From Amylibacter sp. IMCC11727 (GTDB lineage: Bacteria > Pseudomonadota > Alphaproteobacteria > Rhodobacterales > Rhodobacteraceae): a stretch of 64,000 nucleotides of DNA. The notes under the pieces are model-generated. The model worked only from the letters and a program-made list of their open reading frames with translations, did no database searches and was not told the origin of the DNA. The translations under genes were made by a program, and so were the position numbers. This document shows positions 8,062-17,273 of this stretch, piece by piece. Location of the stretch: contig NZ_CP122960.1 of assembly GCF_029854195.1 (NCBI RefSeq), positions 3,044,001 to 3,108,000 of the forward strand, written 5' to 3'. Numbering within the stretch: position 1 is the first letter of the stretch; each line of letters begins with the position of its first letter.

Positions 8062-11000
8062 ATGGCTGATCTACAAACACTTCGCACCCAAATCCGCGCC
8101 GCCCACCTCGCAGACGAAGCCGCGTTGCTGAATGATCTCCAGTCTACCGCGCAGATTTCAGATGCAAAAAAATCCGCCGCCACAACCCGCGCCGTCAACC
8201 TCGTCACCAAAATCCGCGAACAAGGCGATTCAGGCATGATGGAGGTTTTCATGGCCGAATACGGCCTCTCCACGGATGAAGGCATCGCGCTCATGTGCTT
8301 GGCAGAGGCGCTCCTGCGCGTTCCAGATTCCGAAACCGTCGACGCCCTTATCGAAGACAAAATCGCCCCGTCCGATTGGGGCAGCCACCTTGGCAAATCC
8401 TCCTCTTCCCTCGTCAACGCTTCCACATGGGCGCTCATGCTCACGGGCAAAGTCCTCCACGACGAAGAACCCGGCATCGCCGCCACCCTCAAATCCGCGG
8501 TCCGCCGCCTTGGCGAACCCGTGATCCGCACAGCCGTGTCCCGCGCCATGCGTGAACTTGGCGCACAATTCGTCCTTGGCGAAACCATCCGTGAAGCCGT
8601 CTCTCGCGGCAAATCAAAGGCGCGGCACGGCTTCACCTACTCCTACGACATGCTCGGCGAAGCGGCCCTCACCGCAAACGATGCCGAAAAGTTCTACGAC
8701 AGCTATGCGGACGCGATTAAATCCCTCGCCAAGCACTGCAAATCCGATGATATCCGCGAAAACCCGGGCATCTCCATCAAACTGTCCGCCCTGCACCCCC
8801 GCTATGAACTCGGCCAATCCGAACGGGTCATGCGCGAACTCGTCACCTCCACCAAACGCCTCGCTCGTATGGCGCGCAAAGCCAACATGGGCCTCAACAT
8901 CGACGCAGAAGAAGCCGACCGTCTCGACCTTTCCCTCGACGTAATCGAAGCCGTCCTGCGCGACCCTGACCTCGCAGGCTGGGACGGATTTGGCGTGGTG
9001 GTCCAAGCCTTCGGCAAACGCTGCAACGGCGTCATCGACTGGCTGCACCAACTTGCCACTGACTTGGATCGCAAAATTATGGTCCGCCTCGTCAAAGGCG
9101 CCTATTGGGACACCGAAATCAAACGCGCCCAGGTGGAAGGCACCGAAGGCTTCCCCGTCTTCACCCGCAAAGCCGCCACCGATGTGGCCTACATCTGCAA
9201 CGCGCAAAAACTGCTCGGCCTGACCGATCGCATCTACCCGCAATTCGCCACCCACAACGCTCACACCGTCGCCGCCATTTTGGAAATGGCCACCGACAAG
9301 AGCGCGTTCGAATTCCAACGCCTGCATGGCATGGGCGAATCCTTGCACGACATTGTCCTCGCTGATGAACAAACCCGCTGTCGCATCTACGCCCCCGTCG
9401 GCGCACACCGTGATCTGCTCGCCTACCTCGTACGGCGCTTGCTCGAAAACGGCGCGAACTCCTCTTTCGTCAACCAAATCATCGACGAAGACGTCCCCCC
9501 ATCCGAAGTCGCCGCCGATCCTTTCGAAACCCTCGCCAACGCCCCCGAAGACCAAGTCGCCCTCCCCGCAGACATCTTCGCCCCGCGCCAAAACTCCCGC
9601 GGCTGGGACCTGCACCGCCACGCAGACCTAGATGACATCGAAACGGCCCGCGCACCCTTCGCACACACCCAATGGACCGCTGGCCCAATCACCGTAGCAA
9701 AACCCACTGGCACGGAATCCCTCACCGTCACCAACCCCGCCCGCCACGACGATGTGGTCGGCTCGGTGTTGCAGGCCACCGCAGAAGACGCCGAAGCAGC
9801 CATCGCAAACGCAAAACTCTGGAACGCCCCTGCATCCGACCGCGCCACTGCCCTGCGCAAAGCCGCCGATCTGTACGAACAAAACTTCGGCGAACTCTTC
9901 GCCGTACTCGCCCGCGAAGCAGGCAAAACCCCCATGGACGCCATCGCCGAACTGCGCGAAGCCGTCGATTTCCTGCGCTATTACGCGGATGAGGCCGAAC
10001 GCCACGCAGACGCGGAACCACGCGGCCTCTTCACCTGCATCTCTCCGTGGAACTTCCCGCTCGCCATCTTCTCAGGCCAGCTTTCCGCCGCGCTCGCTGC
10101 AGGCAACGCAGTCCTCGCGAAACCCGCAGAACCCACCTCCATCTGCGCCCATATCGCCGTAAAACTCCTTCACGAAGCAGGCGTCCCAAAATCCGCCCTA
10201 CAACTCCTCCCAGGTGCAGGCCGCATCATCGGCACTGCCCTCACGTCCAGCGACAAAATCAATGGCACTTGCTTCACAGGCTCCACTGCCACCGCGCAAA
10301 CCATCAACCGCGCTCTGGCCGCCAGCACCGCCCCCGACACGCCGCTGATCGCCGAAACAGGCGGCCTCAACGCCATGATCGTGGACAGCACCGCCCTGCC
10401 CGAACAGGCAGTACGCGACATCATCGCCTCTGGTTTTCAGTCTGCAGGCCAGCGTTGCTCGGCCCTACGCGTCCTCTACATCCAAGAAGACGTGGCTGAC
10501 ACCTTCACCGAAATGCTCTTTGGCGCAATGGACGAGTTGGTCGTGGGCGATCCGTGGGGCTTCACCACCGATGTGGGTCCCGTCATCAATGATGCCGCCG
10601 CCGCAGGCATTCGCGCGCACATCGAACAGGCCCGATCCGAGGGCCGTTTGATGAAAGAACTGCCAACCCCAACCACAGGCACCTTCATCCCGCCCACCGT
10701 TCTGCGCGTAAACGGCATCAACGATCTGACCACCGAAATCTTCGGCCCTGTCATCCACATTGCCACCTTCAAATCCGAAGACCTCGACAAAATCGTCGAC
10801 GACATCAACGCCAGCGGCTTCGGCCTCACCTTCGGCATGCACTCGCGTATTGATGATCGTGTCGACAGCGTCACCGCCCGCCTGAACGTCGGCAACATGT
10901 ACATCAACCGCAACCAAATCGGCGCCATCGTCGGCTCCCAACCCTTCGGCGGCGAAGGCCTCTCTGGCACGGGCCCCAAGGCAGGCGGCCCCGCCTATGT

Positions 11001-11532
11001 GAAACGCTTCACAGCAACCACGCCCATCAACGGCAGTGCCCCAAAAGGTGAAGCCGCCGACATCACATCTGTGCAAGACGCGCTCAACACCATGTCCGCC
11101 ATCCGCCGCCCGCGCCTGTCTTCCGAACTGCTGCCAGGCCCAACAGGCGAGAGCAACCAACTCTCCACCTTTGGGCGCGGCACAGTCCTCTGCCTAGGTC
11201 CAACGGCTGAAGACGCCACGGCCCAAGCCCGCACCGCGCGGCTCAACGGCTGCGCCGCACTGCAAATCGCACCAAATGTCACCAACGGCATCGACGCTAT
11301 GCTCGACCGCACCGCCCTGTCCTCTTTGGAAAACTTCGACGTAGTGGCGCTCTGGTCTGATCCAGCCGATCAATCCGCCGCACGCGAAGCCTTGGCAAAC
11401 CGCAACGGCGCTCTCATCCCGCTTGTCTGCGGTGATGATCTGGCCGACCGCTGCACCATGGAACGTCACATCTGCGTTGACACCACCGCCGCAGGGGGCA
11501 ACGCCCAACTCCTCGCCTCCGTCGAAGTGTAA
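8062..11532 (+). CDS. putA: Bifunctional proline dehydrogenase / P5C dehydrogenase PutA
   Basis: Oxidises proline to glutamate in two steps, with FAD in the proline dehydrogenase domain and NAD+ in the aldehyde dehydrogenase domain. About residues 1-480 are the PRODH part (VRLVKGAYWDTEIKRAQ, FATHNAHT, the RRLLENGANSSFVN end); residues 500-1000 are the P5C dehydrogenase part (FTCISPWNFPLAIF, FTGSTATAQ, catalytic Cys799 in SAGQRCSALR); the C-terminal 130 residues are the extra domain of long PutA proteins. Start 8062 gives 1156 residues beginning MADLQTLRTQ; the frame is open further upstream, but those residues look non-coding. There is no ribbon-helix-helix domain, so unlike E. coli PutA it should not bind DNA; regulation falls to the divergent Lrp-type gene. 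It is peripheral at the inner membrane. Confidence 0.95.
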   Translation: MADLQTLRTQIRAAHLADEAALLNDLQSTAQISDAKKSAATTRAVNLVTKIREQGDSGMMEVFMAEYGLSTDEGIALMCLAEALLRVPDSETVDALIEDKIAPSDWGSHLGKSSSSLVNASTWALMLTGKVLHDEEPGIAATLKSAVRRLGEPVIRTAVSRAMRELGAQFVLGETIREAVSRGKSKARHGFTYSYDMLGEAALTANDAEKFYDSYADAIKSLAKHCKSDDIRENPGISIKLSALHPRYELGQSERVMRELVTSTKRLARMARKANMGLNIDAEEADRLDLSLDVIEAVLRDPDLAGWDGFGVVVQAFGKRCNGVIDWLHQLATDLDRKIMVRLVKGAYWDTEIKRAQVEGTEGFPVFTRKAATDVAYICNAQKLLGLTDRIYPQFATHNAHTVAAILEMATDKSAFEFQRLHGMGESLHDIVLADEQTRCRIYAPVGAHRDLLAYLVRRLLENGANSSFVNQIIDEDVPPSEVAADPFETLANAPEDQVALPADIFAPRQNSRGWDLHRHADLDDIETARAPFAHTQWTAGPITVAKPTGTESLTVTNPARHDDVVGSVLQATAEDAEAAIANAKLWNAPASDRATALRKAADLYEQNFGELFAVLAREAGKTPMDAIAELREAVDFLRYYADEAERHADAEPRGLFTCISPWNFPLAIFSGQLSAALAAGNAVLAKPAEPTSICAHIAVKLLHEAGVPKSALQLLPGAGRIIGTALTSSDKINGTCFTGSTATAQTINRALAASTAPDTPLIAETGGLNAMIVDSTALPEQAVRDIIASGFQSAGQRCSALRVLYIQEDVADTFTEMLFGAMDELVVGDPWGFTTDVGPVINDAAAAGIRAHIEQARSEGRLMKELPTPTTGTFIPPTVLRVNGINDLTTEIFGPVIHIATFKSEDLDKIVDDINASGFGLTFGMHSRIDDRVDSVTARLNVGNMYINRNQIGAIVGSQPFGGEGLSGTGPKAGGPAYVKRFTATTPINGSAPKGEAADITSVQDALNTMSAIRRPRLSSELLPGPTGESNQLSTFGRGTVLCLGPTAEDATAQARTARLNGCAALQIAPNVTNGIDAMLDRTALSSLENFDVVALWSDPADQSAAREALANRNGALIPLVCGDDLADRCTMERHICVDTTAAGGNAQLLASVEV

Positions 11533-11548
11533 ATCACCAGAACCGACC

Positions 11549-11569
11549 GCCCCCGATTCAATCGGGGGC
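11549..11569. terminator. Hairpin between putA and the convergent esterase gene
   Basis: A 9-bp perfect stem (GCCCCCGAT at 11549-11557 with its complement at 11561-11569) and a 3-nt loop, 17 bp after the putA stop. It is GC-rich without a T-run on either side, so termination strength is uncertain; as the only structure between two convergent genes it probably serves both. Confidence 0.55.
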
Positions 11570-11586
11570 CGCCAACCACCAGTGTC

Positions 11587-12384
11587 TTACGGCAACCGCG
11601 GCTCCCGTCCGAGCAACTCATCCAACTGCCGCGCAAACCAGCCCTTCGGGATGAAATGCCCACTGGGATGCACATCCAGAACAACCCGCCGCCCCGCGTC
11701 ACACTCCCAAACGGAACGCTGATGCGCCAGCGGCGGCACATTGCTCCACTCTGATCGCGCCGACACATCCCCACAGTTAAACTTGCGCCGCCACAACGCC
11801 ACGGGATAGGTTTCATCTCCTCCACGTCCCATCGGAAAATCCATCACCGTATCCGTCAGCCCATGCACATGGCGCACCTCACGCGGCATCCCCGCGCAAT
11901 CTTCATCCTGTCGCAATGTCCCAGACACCGCCAAGACCGCCCGCACATCCACAGAGGTTTCACAGCCAAACCGCCATGCCATTGCCGATCCATAGGAATA
12001 CCCCGACACAAACACATTCGAAAAATCAATCGGATATCGCTTGGCCGCATCCGCCAACACCCGCTCGCCAAAGGCAACATCCGCCGTATCGCTGCGCCAG
12101 AAATCCCAGGTCCTACCGGCTCCATTTGGGGCCAACAACAAAACCCCACGCCGCCGCGTGGCCCCCGAAATCCGCGTGTGCTTCACAATCAATGTGCCCT
12201 GCCGCCCCCAGCCATGAAAATGCAGCATCACAGGCAGTGGCGTCTCCCCATCCCATCCATCAGGAGCCTTCACATGATACGACCGACCATCCTCCATCAC
12301 ACAGGGCACATCCGCATGGCACACGTCGTCCGCCACCGCGAAAAACGGCCAACACACCAATAGAAAAGCAATCAAAATCCTCAT
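11587..12384 (-). CDS. Secreted alpha/beta-hydrolase, polyhydroxybutyrate-depolymerase/feruloyl-esterase-like
   Basis: 265 residues with a signal peptide (MRILIAFLLVCWPFFAVADD) and an alpha/beta-hydrolase fold. The HFHGWG strand near 55-60 supplies the oxyanion region, the nucleophile elbow is GYSYGS with Ser130, a VHGLTDTVMDF segment carries the likely Asp, and VHPSGHFIPKGW the likely His. This is the layout of LpqC/PHB-depolymerase-type esterases. Four or more cysteines (CHADVPC, CAG, CDAGRR) suggest disulfides in the periplasm. Substrate cannot be stated. It stands alone, convergent with putA and divergent from nothing nearby; ocd ends upstream of it. Confidence 0.7.
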   Translation of the reverse strand: MRILIAFLLVCWPFFAVADDVCHADVPCVMEDGRSYHVKAPDGWDGETPLPVMLHFHGWGRQGTLIVKHTRISGATRRRGVLLLAPNGAGRTWDFWRSDTADVAFGERVLADAAKRYPIDFSNVFVSGYSYGSAMAWRFGCETSVDVRAVLAVSGTLRQDEDCAGMPREVRHVHGLTDTVMDFPMGRGGDETYPVALWRRKFNCGDVSARSEWSNVPPLAHQRSVWECDAGRRVVLDVHPSGHFIPKGWFARQLDELLGREPRLP

Positions 12385-12401
12385 GACGCGACCCTACACA
12401 G

Positions 12402-12432
12402 AAAAACGGGGCTGTCGATTAACAGCCCCGTT
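12402..12432 (-). terminator. Rho-independent terminator of the arginase-ornithine cyclodeaminase operon
   Basis: Perfect 11-bp stem AACGGGGCTGT (12405-12415) / complement (12422-12432) with a 6-nt loop. On the minus strand it is followed by five T (12406-12402), the normal intrinsic-terminator form, 38 bp after the ocd stop. Confidence 0.85.
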
Positions 12433-12469
12433 ACTTCTTTTGGCTTAAAATATCCGCGCCGCAGGCATC

Positions 12470-13522
12470 CTACCCCGCCGCGCGCTGCACCATCCCGAAC
12501 AAATCACGCGGATCATCGGGATCGGCAAGCATATCCAGATCCTCGTAAAAACCGCTGGATTTCAACTTGTCGCGCACATACCGCAGCGCACTGAAATCTT
12601 CGATGGCAAAGCCGACCCCGTCAAACAATGTAATCTGGCTTTCGCTTGTGCGGCCTGTTTTGGCCCCTGTGATAACCTCCCACATTTCGGTGACAGCAAA
12701 ATCCTCTGGCATCTGCTGGATTTCCCCTTCAATCCGCGTTTGCGGGGGATATTCCACAAACACATCAGAGCGTGACAGGATATCCGCGTGCAATTCGGTC
12801 TTGCCTGGACAGTCCCCGCCGATGGCGTTGATGTGAACACCCGCGCCCACCATGTTGTCCGTCAGGATCGTCGCATACTGCTTATCCGCCGTGCATGTGG
12901 TGATGATCTGCGCGCCCTCAATGGCCTCTTCGGGTGTCTTACAGGCCACCAATTCCATGCCAAACCCTTTCAGGTTGCGCATGGCCTTTTCTGTGGCCGC
13001 AGGGTCAATGTCATACATGCGCAGCTTGTCCACGCCAACGATGGCTTTCATCGCAAAGGCCTGAAATTCCGATTGCGCCCCATTGCCGATCATCGCCAAC
13101 GTCTTCGCCCCTTTGGGTGCCAGATGCTTTGCCACCATCGCACTGGTTGCGGCCGTGCGCAGCGCCGTCAGGATCGTCATTTCAGACAGCAACACAGGAT
13201 AGCCATTGCCCACATCCGCAAGCAGGCCAAAGGCCGTCACCGTCTGCAACCCCTCTTTCATGTTCTTGGGGTGTCCGTTGACGTATTTAAACCCGTACAC
13301 TTCCCCATCTGATGTGGGCATCAACTCAATCACACCTTCCGCAGAATGGGACGCAACACGCGGTGTTTTATCAAACAGCTCCCAGCGGCGGAAATCGTCT
13401 TCGATGTACTCTGCAATCTCTTTCAACATCTGTTCCAAGCCAATGAAATGGATCAGTTTCATCATGTTATCGACACTGACAAACGGCACCATGGCCAGCT
13501 TTGATGGATTCAAATTCATCAT
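12470..13522 (-). CDS. Ornithine cyclodeaminase
   Basis: Converts ornithine to proline plus ammonia with bound NAD. The 350-residue protein has the OCD/mu-crystallin layout: substrate-binding N-part with GVIELMPTSDGEVYGFKYVNGHP, then LTALRTAATSAMVAKHLAP and the nucleotide-binding turn MIGNGAQSEFQAFAM, and the INAIGGDCPGKTEL segment containing the catalytic Asp region of the family. It is 8 bp downstream of the arginase gene, so the pair converts arginine to urea and proline; putA (divergent cluster at 8062) then takes proline to glutamate. Confidence 0.92.
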   Translation of the reverse strand: MMNLNPSKLAMVPFVSVDNMMKLIHFIGLEQMLKEIAEYIEDDFRRWELFDKTPRVASHSAEGVIELMPTSDGEVYGFKYVNGHPKNMKEGLQTVTAFGLLADVGNGYPVLLSEMTILTALRTAATSAMVAKHLAPKGAKTLAMIGNGAQSEFQAFAMKAIVGVDKLRMYDIDPAATEKAMRNLKGFGMELVACKTPEEAIEGAQIITTCTADKQYATILTDNMVGAGVHINAIGGDCPGKTELHADILSRSDVFVEYPPQTRIEGEIQQMPEDFAVTEMWEVITGAKTGRTSESQITLFDGVGFAIEDFSALRYVRDKLKSSGFYEDLDMLADPDDPRDLFGMVQRAAG

Positions 13523-13530
13523 ATTTCTCC

Positions 13531-14487
13531 TTAATGCACCGCTGAACCAGTCTTGCGTCCGCTAAACCCACCTGTGGCACGATCAAACACACGGCGCCCC
13601 ATCAGGCTCGCCACCAGATCAACCATCAGGCTGGCGGTTTTGCCCCGTTCGTCCAAAATCGGGTTCAACTCCACCAGATCAAGCGAACTGACCAAACCGC
13701 TGTCGCACAGCATTTCCATCACCAAATGCGCCTCGCGGAACGTGGCTCCCCCAGGCACTGTGGTTCCAACGGCAGGGGCAATAGACGGGTCGAGGAAATC
13801 AACATCCAAACTCACATGCAGCAAACCATCCCGCTCTGCCACGGTTTCCAGAAAATCACGCAACAACGGTGCAATGCCGTTTTCATCAATGGCCCGCATG
13901 TCGTGCAATTGGAAATCATGGCGGGCCAATTCCGCCCGCTCCGCTGGGTCGACAGACCGCAACCCGATCATGCACACACGCTTTGGCGGCACTTTGGCAT
14001 CCAATTCAGGGAACCCTTCGAACCCATCACGACCACAGACATACCCAACAGGCGTGCCGTGCAAATTGCCCGATGCGGTGGTCAGCGGTGAATGATAATC
14101 GCTATGCGCATCCAACCACAAAACATACAAGGGCCGCGCCTGTTCTTTGGCATAAGACGCAACCCCGGCCACCGTGCCAAGCGACAGACTGTGATCACCC
14201 CCCATAAAGATCGGGAACCCTTCCGCCATCGCATCTTTCGCAGCTTTAAACAGCGATTTGGTCCACGCGATGGTTTCTCCCAGCGCAAACACGTCTTTAT
14301 TTTTGCTGCTCGCTGGCTCAACAGGCCCCATCGCCACATTGCCACGGTCTTCAACCTCAAAGCCCAATTCATTCAGCGTTTCACCCAGACCCGCCACGCG
14401 AAACGCATCTGGCCCCATCAAACAGCCCTGTCGCCGCTTGCCCGAATCCACGGGCGCGCCGATCATCAAACAGGTTTTCTTTTCCAT
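13531..14487 (-). CDS. Arginase
   Basis: Hydrolyses arginine to ornithine and urea with a binuclear manganese centre. Metal-binding motifs of the ureohydrolase family are present in order: GGDHSLSLG, DAHSDYH, and SLDVDFLDPS, followed by PGGATFREA and the Glu in LVELNPILDERG. The start MEKKTCLMIGAPVD and 318 residues fit arginases rather than agmatinases. First gene of the pair with ornithine cyclodeaminase. Its promoter must lie in the 448-bp spacer shared with the divergent sugar-type ABC operon. Confidence 0.92.
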   Translation of the reverse strand: MEKKTCLMIGAPVDSGKRRQGCLMGPDAFRVAGLGETLNELGFEVEDRGNVAMGPVEPASSKNKDVFALGETIAWTKSLFKAAKDAMAEGFPIFMGGDHSLSLGTVAGVASYAKEQARPLYVLWLDAHSDYHSPLTTASGNLHGTPVGYVCGRDGFEGFPELDAKVPPKRVCMIGLRSVDPAERAELARHDFQLHDMRAIDENGIAPLLRDFLETVAERDGLLHVSLDVDFLDPSIAPAVGTTVPGGATFREAHLVMEMLCDSGLVSSLDLVELNPILDERGKTASLMVDLVASLMGRRVFDRATGGFSGRKTGSAVH

Positions 14488-14935
14488 TTTTTATCCCTTC
14501 AAAATGCGGCCAACCGCTCCGCTCAACTGACATAACGTCAGGGCTGCAAACCATTGGCTGAATATGCCACCCATTGGATGACGGTTTTTTGCGAGGCTTC
14601 AGCGACTGCATTCACAGCCCGTGTCATCCCGTCTTTGCATCTGTCCGAGGGCCATCCCCCGCCGGGAACCAGAAGGCGCTTTGCAGCGCACAACGTTCCT
14701 GCCACTTCTATATCCGTTTAAAATTTCATGTAAACACTCGCGCACCACGCTTGATCTAACAAACGTCTGATTTTTTTCTTGTCACAGCGAATATTTTTGC
14801 GCACCATGCAAATATTGCATTCGTATGCAAAATGCCGAATCGCCGCAAAACCAACCCCTTTGGGTTGTCGAATGGGGAAACGGTCGCTTACGCTTGTTAA
14901 ACGGATTCGTATTCGCAAGCCCAAGGGAGAAAACA
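14488..14935. other. Divergent intergenic region between arginase and the sugar-type ABC operon
   Basis: 448 bp with no gene. The half next to the ABC operon (14700-14830) is AT-rich and carries a palindrome (listed separately). An imperfect repeat CTGAC-N5-GTCAG lies at about 14525-14540 near the arginase start. Open frames here have no recognisable content; one runs in frame from 14825 into the binding protein but lacks a ribosome site. Confidence 0.5.
14806..14820. promoter_or_regulatory. Operator-like palindrome upstream of the sugar-type ABC operon
   Basis: ATGCAAATATTGCAT: 6-bp arms around a 3-bp centre, with a partial repeat TATGCAAAATGC 3 bp further on (14824-14835). The position, 116 bp upstream of the binding-protein start, suits an operator or activator site for substrate-dependent control. 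No regulator gene is adjacent, so the binding protein is unknown. Confidence 0.45.
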
Positions 14936-16165
14936 ATGGGAATTATGAAAAACTTAATGACAGCAACGGCCTTTGCCGCTGTCTCAGCTTCGGCCGCAAT
15001 GGCCTGTGAAATCTCAGCCCGCGTCAACATCGTCGGCAACGAATTTCCAGCCATCCAAACAGTGGGCGCAGGCGCACAGGAATGTTCGGGCGCAGAGGTG
15101 AAAACAAACCTCACCGCGGACCACCAGAAAATCAACGTGGCTGGCATGTCCGGCAACCCAGCAGAATACACCTCTGCCATCGTTGCTAACTCTTCCATCG
15201 TTGCGCTGATGAACGAAGACGTCATCCGCCCGCTGGATGATCTGGTTGCCAAGCACGGCCAAGACCTGAAAAAGAACCAGCTGATCACAGTGAACGGCAA
15301 AATCATGGCCGTTGCCTTCATGGCGAACGCGCAGCACCTCGTTTACCGTAAGGACGTGCTGGAACAGATCGGCATGGAACCCCCAAAAACCTACGAAGAC
15401 ATGCTGGCAGCGGCTAAGAAAATCCGCGAAATGGGCATCATGGAAAACCCAGTGGGCGGCGCATACAAAGCAGGCTGGAACTTGGCCCAAGAATTTAACA
15501 ACATGTACATCGGTACAGGCGGTAAATTCTTCAAAGACGGTTCTGCTGAAGTGTCCATCAACAACGAACAAGGCGTTGCTGCTCTGAACATGATGAAAGC
15601 TCTGTCAGAGTACATGAACCCTGACTTCCTGACACATGATTCAAACGCAACATCTGCCGAATGGAAAGCAGGCAACGTTGCTCTGATGAACATGTGGGGC
15701 TCCCGTGTTGGCCCTCTGCGTGACACAGAAGGTTCCAGCCAAGAAGTTGTCGACAACACAGCCATCGACGCACCAATGACAGTTGCAGGCGGTTCCACAC
15801 CAGCCACAACTCTGTGGTGGGACGGCTGGACAGTGTCCAAAAACATCTCTGACGAAGAAGCAGAAGCAACCTTCATCGCGCTCAAGCACGCTATTCGTCC
15901 AGACATCCTGAACGAGACAACTTCTCCACAGGCTGTTTGGTTGATCGACGGCTACGAGCCAACAGATGCAGCCAAAGGCGTTTTCGCAGCGGCACAAGCA
16001 GGGTCCGTACCATACCCAATGCTGCCATACCAAGGCCTGCTGCACACAGCACTTGGCGCTGAACTGGCGGACTTCATGCAAGGCAAAGAAAGCGCTGAAC
16101 AAGCACTTGCCGACACAGAAGCAGCCTACACAGCGGCCGCCAAAGAAAAAGGCTTCTTGAAGTAA
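14936..16165 (+). CDS. Extracellular solute-binding protein, sugar-type (family 1)
   Basis: Periplasmic receptor of an ABC importer. ATG 14936 follows a clear AGGGAGA ribosome site and opens a signal peptide (MGIMKNLMTATAFAAVSASAAMA), giving 409 residues; the frame is open 37 codons further upstream but without a ribosome site. The mature protein has the family-1 pattern: a central hinge segment (MAVAFMANAQHLVYRKDVLE), KTYEDMLAAAKKI, and NVALMNMWGSR. The two permease genes follow after a stabilising hairpin. The ligand is unknown; resemblance to sugar binders is only at family level, and the linked NTF2-like enzymes hint at a non-standard substrate. Confidence 0.85.
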   Translation: MGIMKNLMTATAFAAVSASAAMACEISARVNIVGNEFPAIQTVGAGAQECSGAEVKTNLTADHQKINVAGMSGNPAEYTSAIVANSSIVALMNEDVIRPLDDLVAKHGQDLKKNQLITVNGKIMAVAFMANAQHLVYRKDVLEQIGMEPPKTYEDMLAAAKKIREMGIMENPVGGAYKAGWNLAQEFNNMYIGTGGKFFKDGSAEVSINNEQGVAALNMMKALSEYMNPDFLTHDSNATSAEWKAGNVALMNMWGSRVGPLRDTEGSSQEVVDNTAIDAPMTVAGGSTPATTLWWDGWTVSKNISDEEAEATFIALKHAIRPDILNETTSPQAVWLIDGYEPTDAAKGVFAAAQAGSVPYPMLPYQGLLHTALGAELADFMQGKESAEQALADTEAAYTAAAKEKGFLK

Positions 16166-16179
16166 GCCTTTCACCAATC

Positions 16180-16205
16180 GCAGAGAGGGCATAGGTCCTC
16201 TCTGC
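16180..16205 (+). promoter_or_regulatory. mRNA hairpin after the binding-protein gene
   Basis: Perfect 9-bp stem GCAGAGAGG (16180-16188) / complement (16197-16205) with an 8-nt loop, located 15 bp after the binding-protein stop and before the first permease. Like the pstS-pstC hairpin it lacks a T-run and probably stabilises the upstream mRNA so the receptor is made in excess. Confidence 0.65.
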
Positions 16206-16241
16206 ATCCCATATCTTCCCGCCCCGTTAGCCGAGAAAATC

Positions 16242-17270
16242 ATGCGACACTCCACTTTCTTCTGGTTCTTTCTGCCCACGGGGCTTGCGATGCTCCTGTT
16301 CATCGCATTGCCTATCATTTCGGTTGTAACCCAATCCGTTTACACCCCCCATGACGCGGTCTTTACCGTATCAGAAAACTGCGGCCCCTTCGGCTGCACG
16401 CAAGAAACCACCATCGACCAAGAAGCAACCGCCGCCTTGCGCGAAGCAGAACCACTTGGAAAATTCGTTGGTCTGCAAATCTATCTGGATCGCGGCCACC
16501 TCGCCACATCCGAAGTGGCCGAAGCATGGCGCACCCGCGATAGCATCGGTGGCTTCATGTCAGCACTTGGCAACCTGCCGTTCTATCGCGCGATGGCCTT
16601 CACGCTCACTTATACCTTTACCGTGACACCCCTTCTCATCATCCTCGGCTTTATGATCGCCGTGGCTGTGAATTCATTGGCTCAGCGCCTAAAGGGGATC
16701 GTGATCTTCTTCTCGCTCCTTCCAATGATCACCAACCCGTTGGTTGGCTCGCTGATCCTATTCTGGATGATCGACAGTCGCGGCATCATCGGCAACTTTA
16801 TCCAATGGGCCGCAAACGACCCTGATCTCAGCCTCAAGGCCTCCACCGGCCTCACGTGGATCATGCTCATCGTATACGGCGTCTGGCACTCCGCGCCTTT
16901 TGCCTTTGTTGTGTTCTATGCAGGCCTGCAAACCCTGCCCCAAGACACGCTCGAAAGTTCGCGCATTGATGGGGCCACGCGCTGGCAACAAATCCGCTAT
17001 GTGGTGATCCCGCACATCATGCCGCTTGTCACATTCGTGGCTCTTATTCAGCTAATGGATAACTTCCGCGTCCTTGAGCCAATCATCGGTTTCAACGCCG
17101 AAGCGCACGCCACCTCGCTCTCGTGGATCATCATGAATGATCTGGGCGGCGAAACACGGCTCTTGTCCTCTGCGGCCAGCTACTCCGTGCTGACAATCAT
17201 CGGCGTTGCCATCCTCTTGTCCCCTGTGCTGGTCCGCACATGGCGCGACTATAACCGCAAGGAGGCATAA
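16242..17270 (+). CDS. ABC transporter permease, MalF/UgpA type
   Basis: Inner-membrane subunit (342 residues) of the same importer. TM1 is at residues 7-30; a periplasmic stretch of about 80 residues follows, then five hydrophobic segments and the cytoplasmic EAA loop ESSRIDGATRWQQIRYVVIP, which docks the ATPase. The long loop after TM1 is typical of MalF-like subunits and contains two Cys (ENCGPFGC). Four bases separate it from the next permease gene. Confidence 0.88.
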   Translation: MRHSTFFWFFLPTGLAMLLFIALPIISVVTQSVYTPHDAVFTVSENCGPFGCTQETTIDQEATAALREAEPLGKFVGLQIYLDRGHLATSEVAEAWRTRDSIGGFMSALGNLPFYRAMAFTLTYTFTVTPLLIILGFMIAVAVNSLAQRLKGIVIFFSLLPMITNPLVGSLILFWMIDSRGIIGNFIQWAANDPDLSLKASTGLTWIMLIVYGVWHSAPFAFVVFYAGLQTLPQDTLESSRIDGATRWQQIRYVVIPHIMPLVTFVALIQLMDNFRVLEPIIGFNAEAHATSLSWIIMNDLGGETRLLSSAASYSVLTIIGVAILLSPVLVRTWRDYNRKEA

Positions 17271-17273
17271 GCC

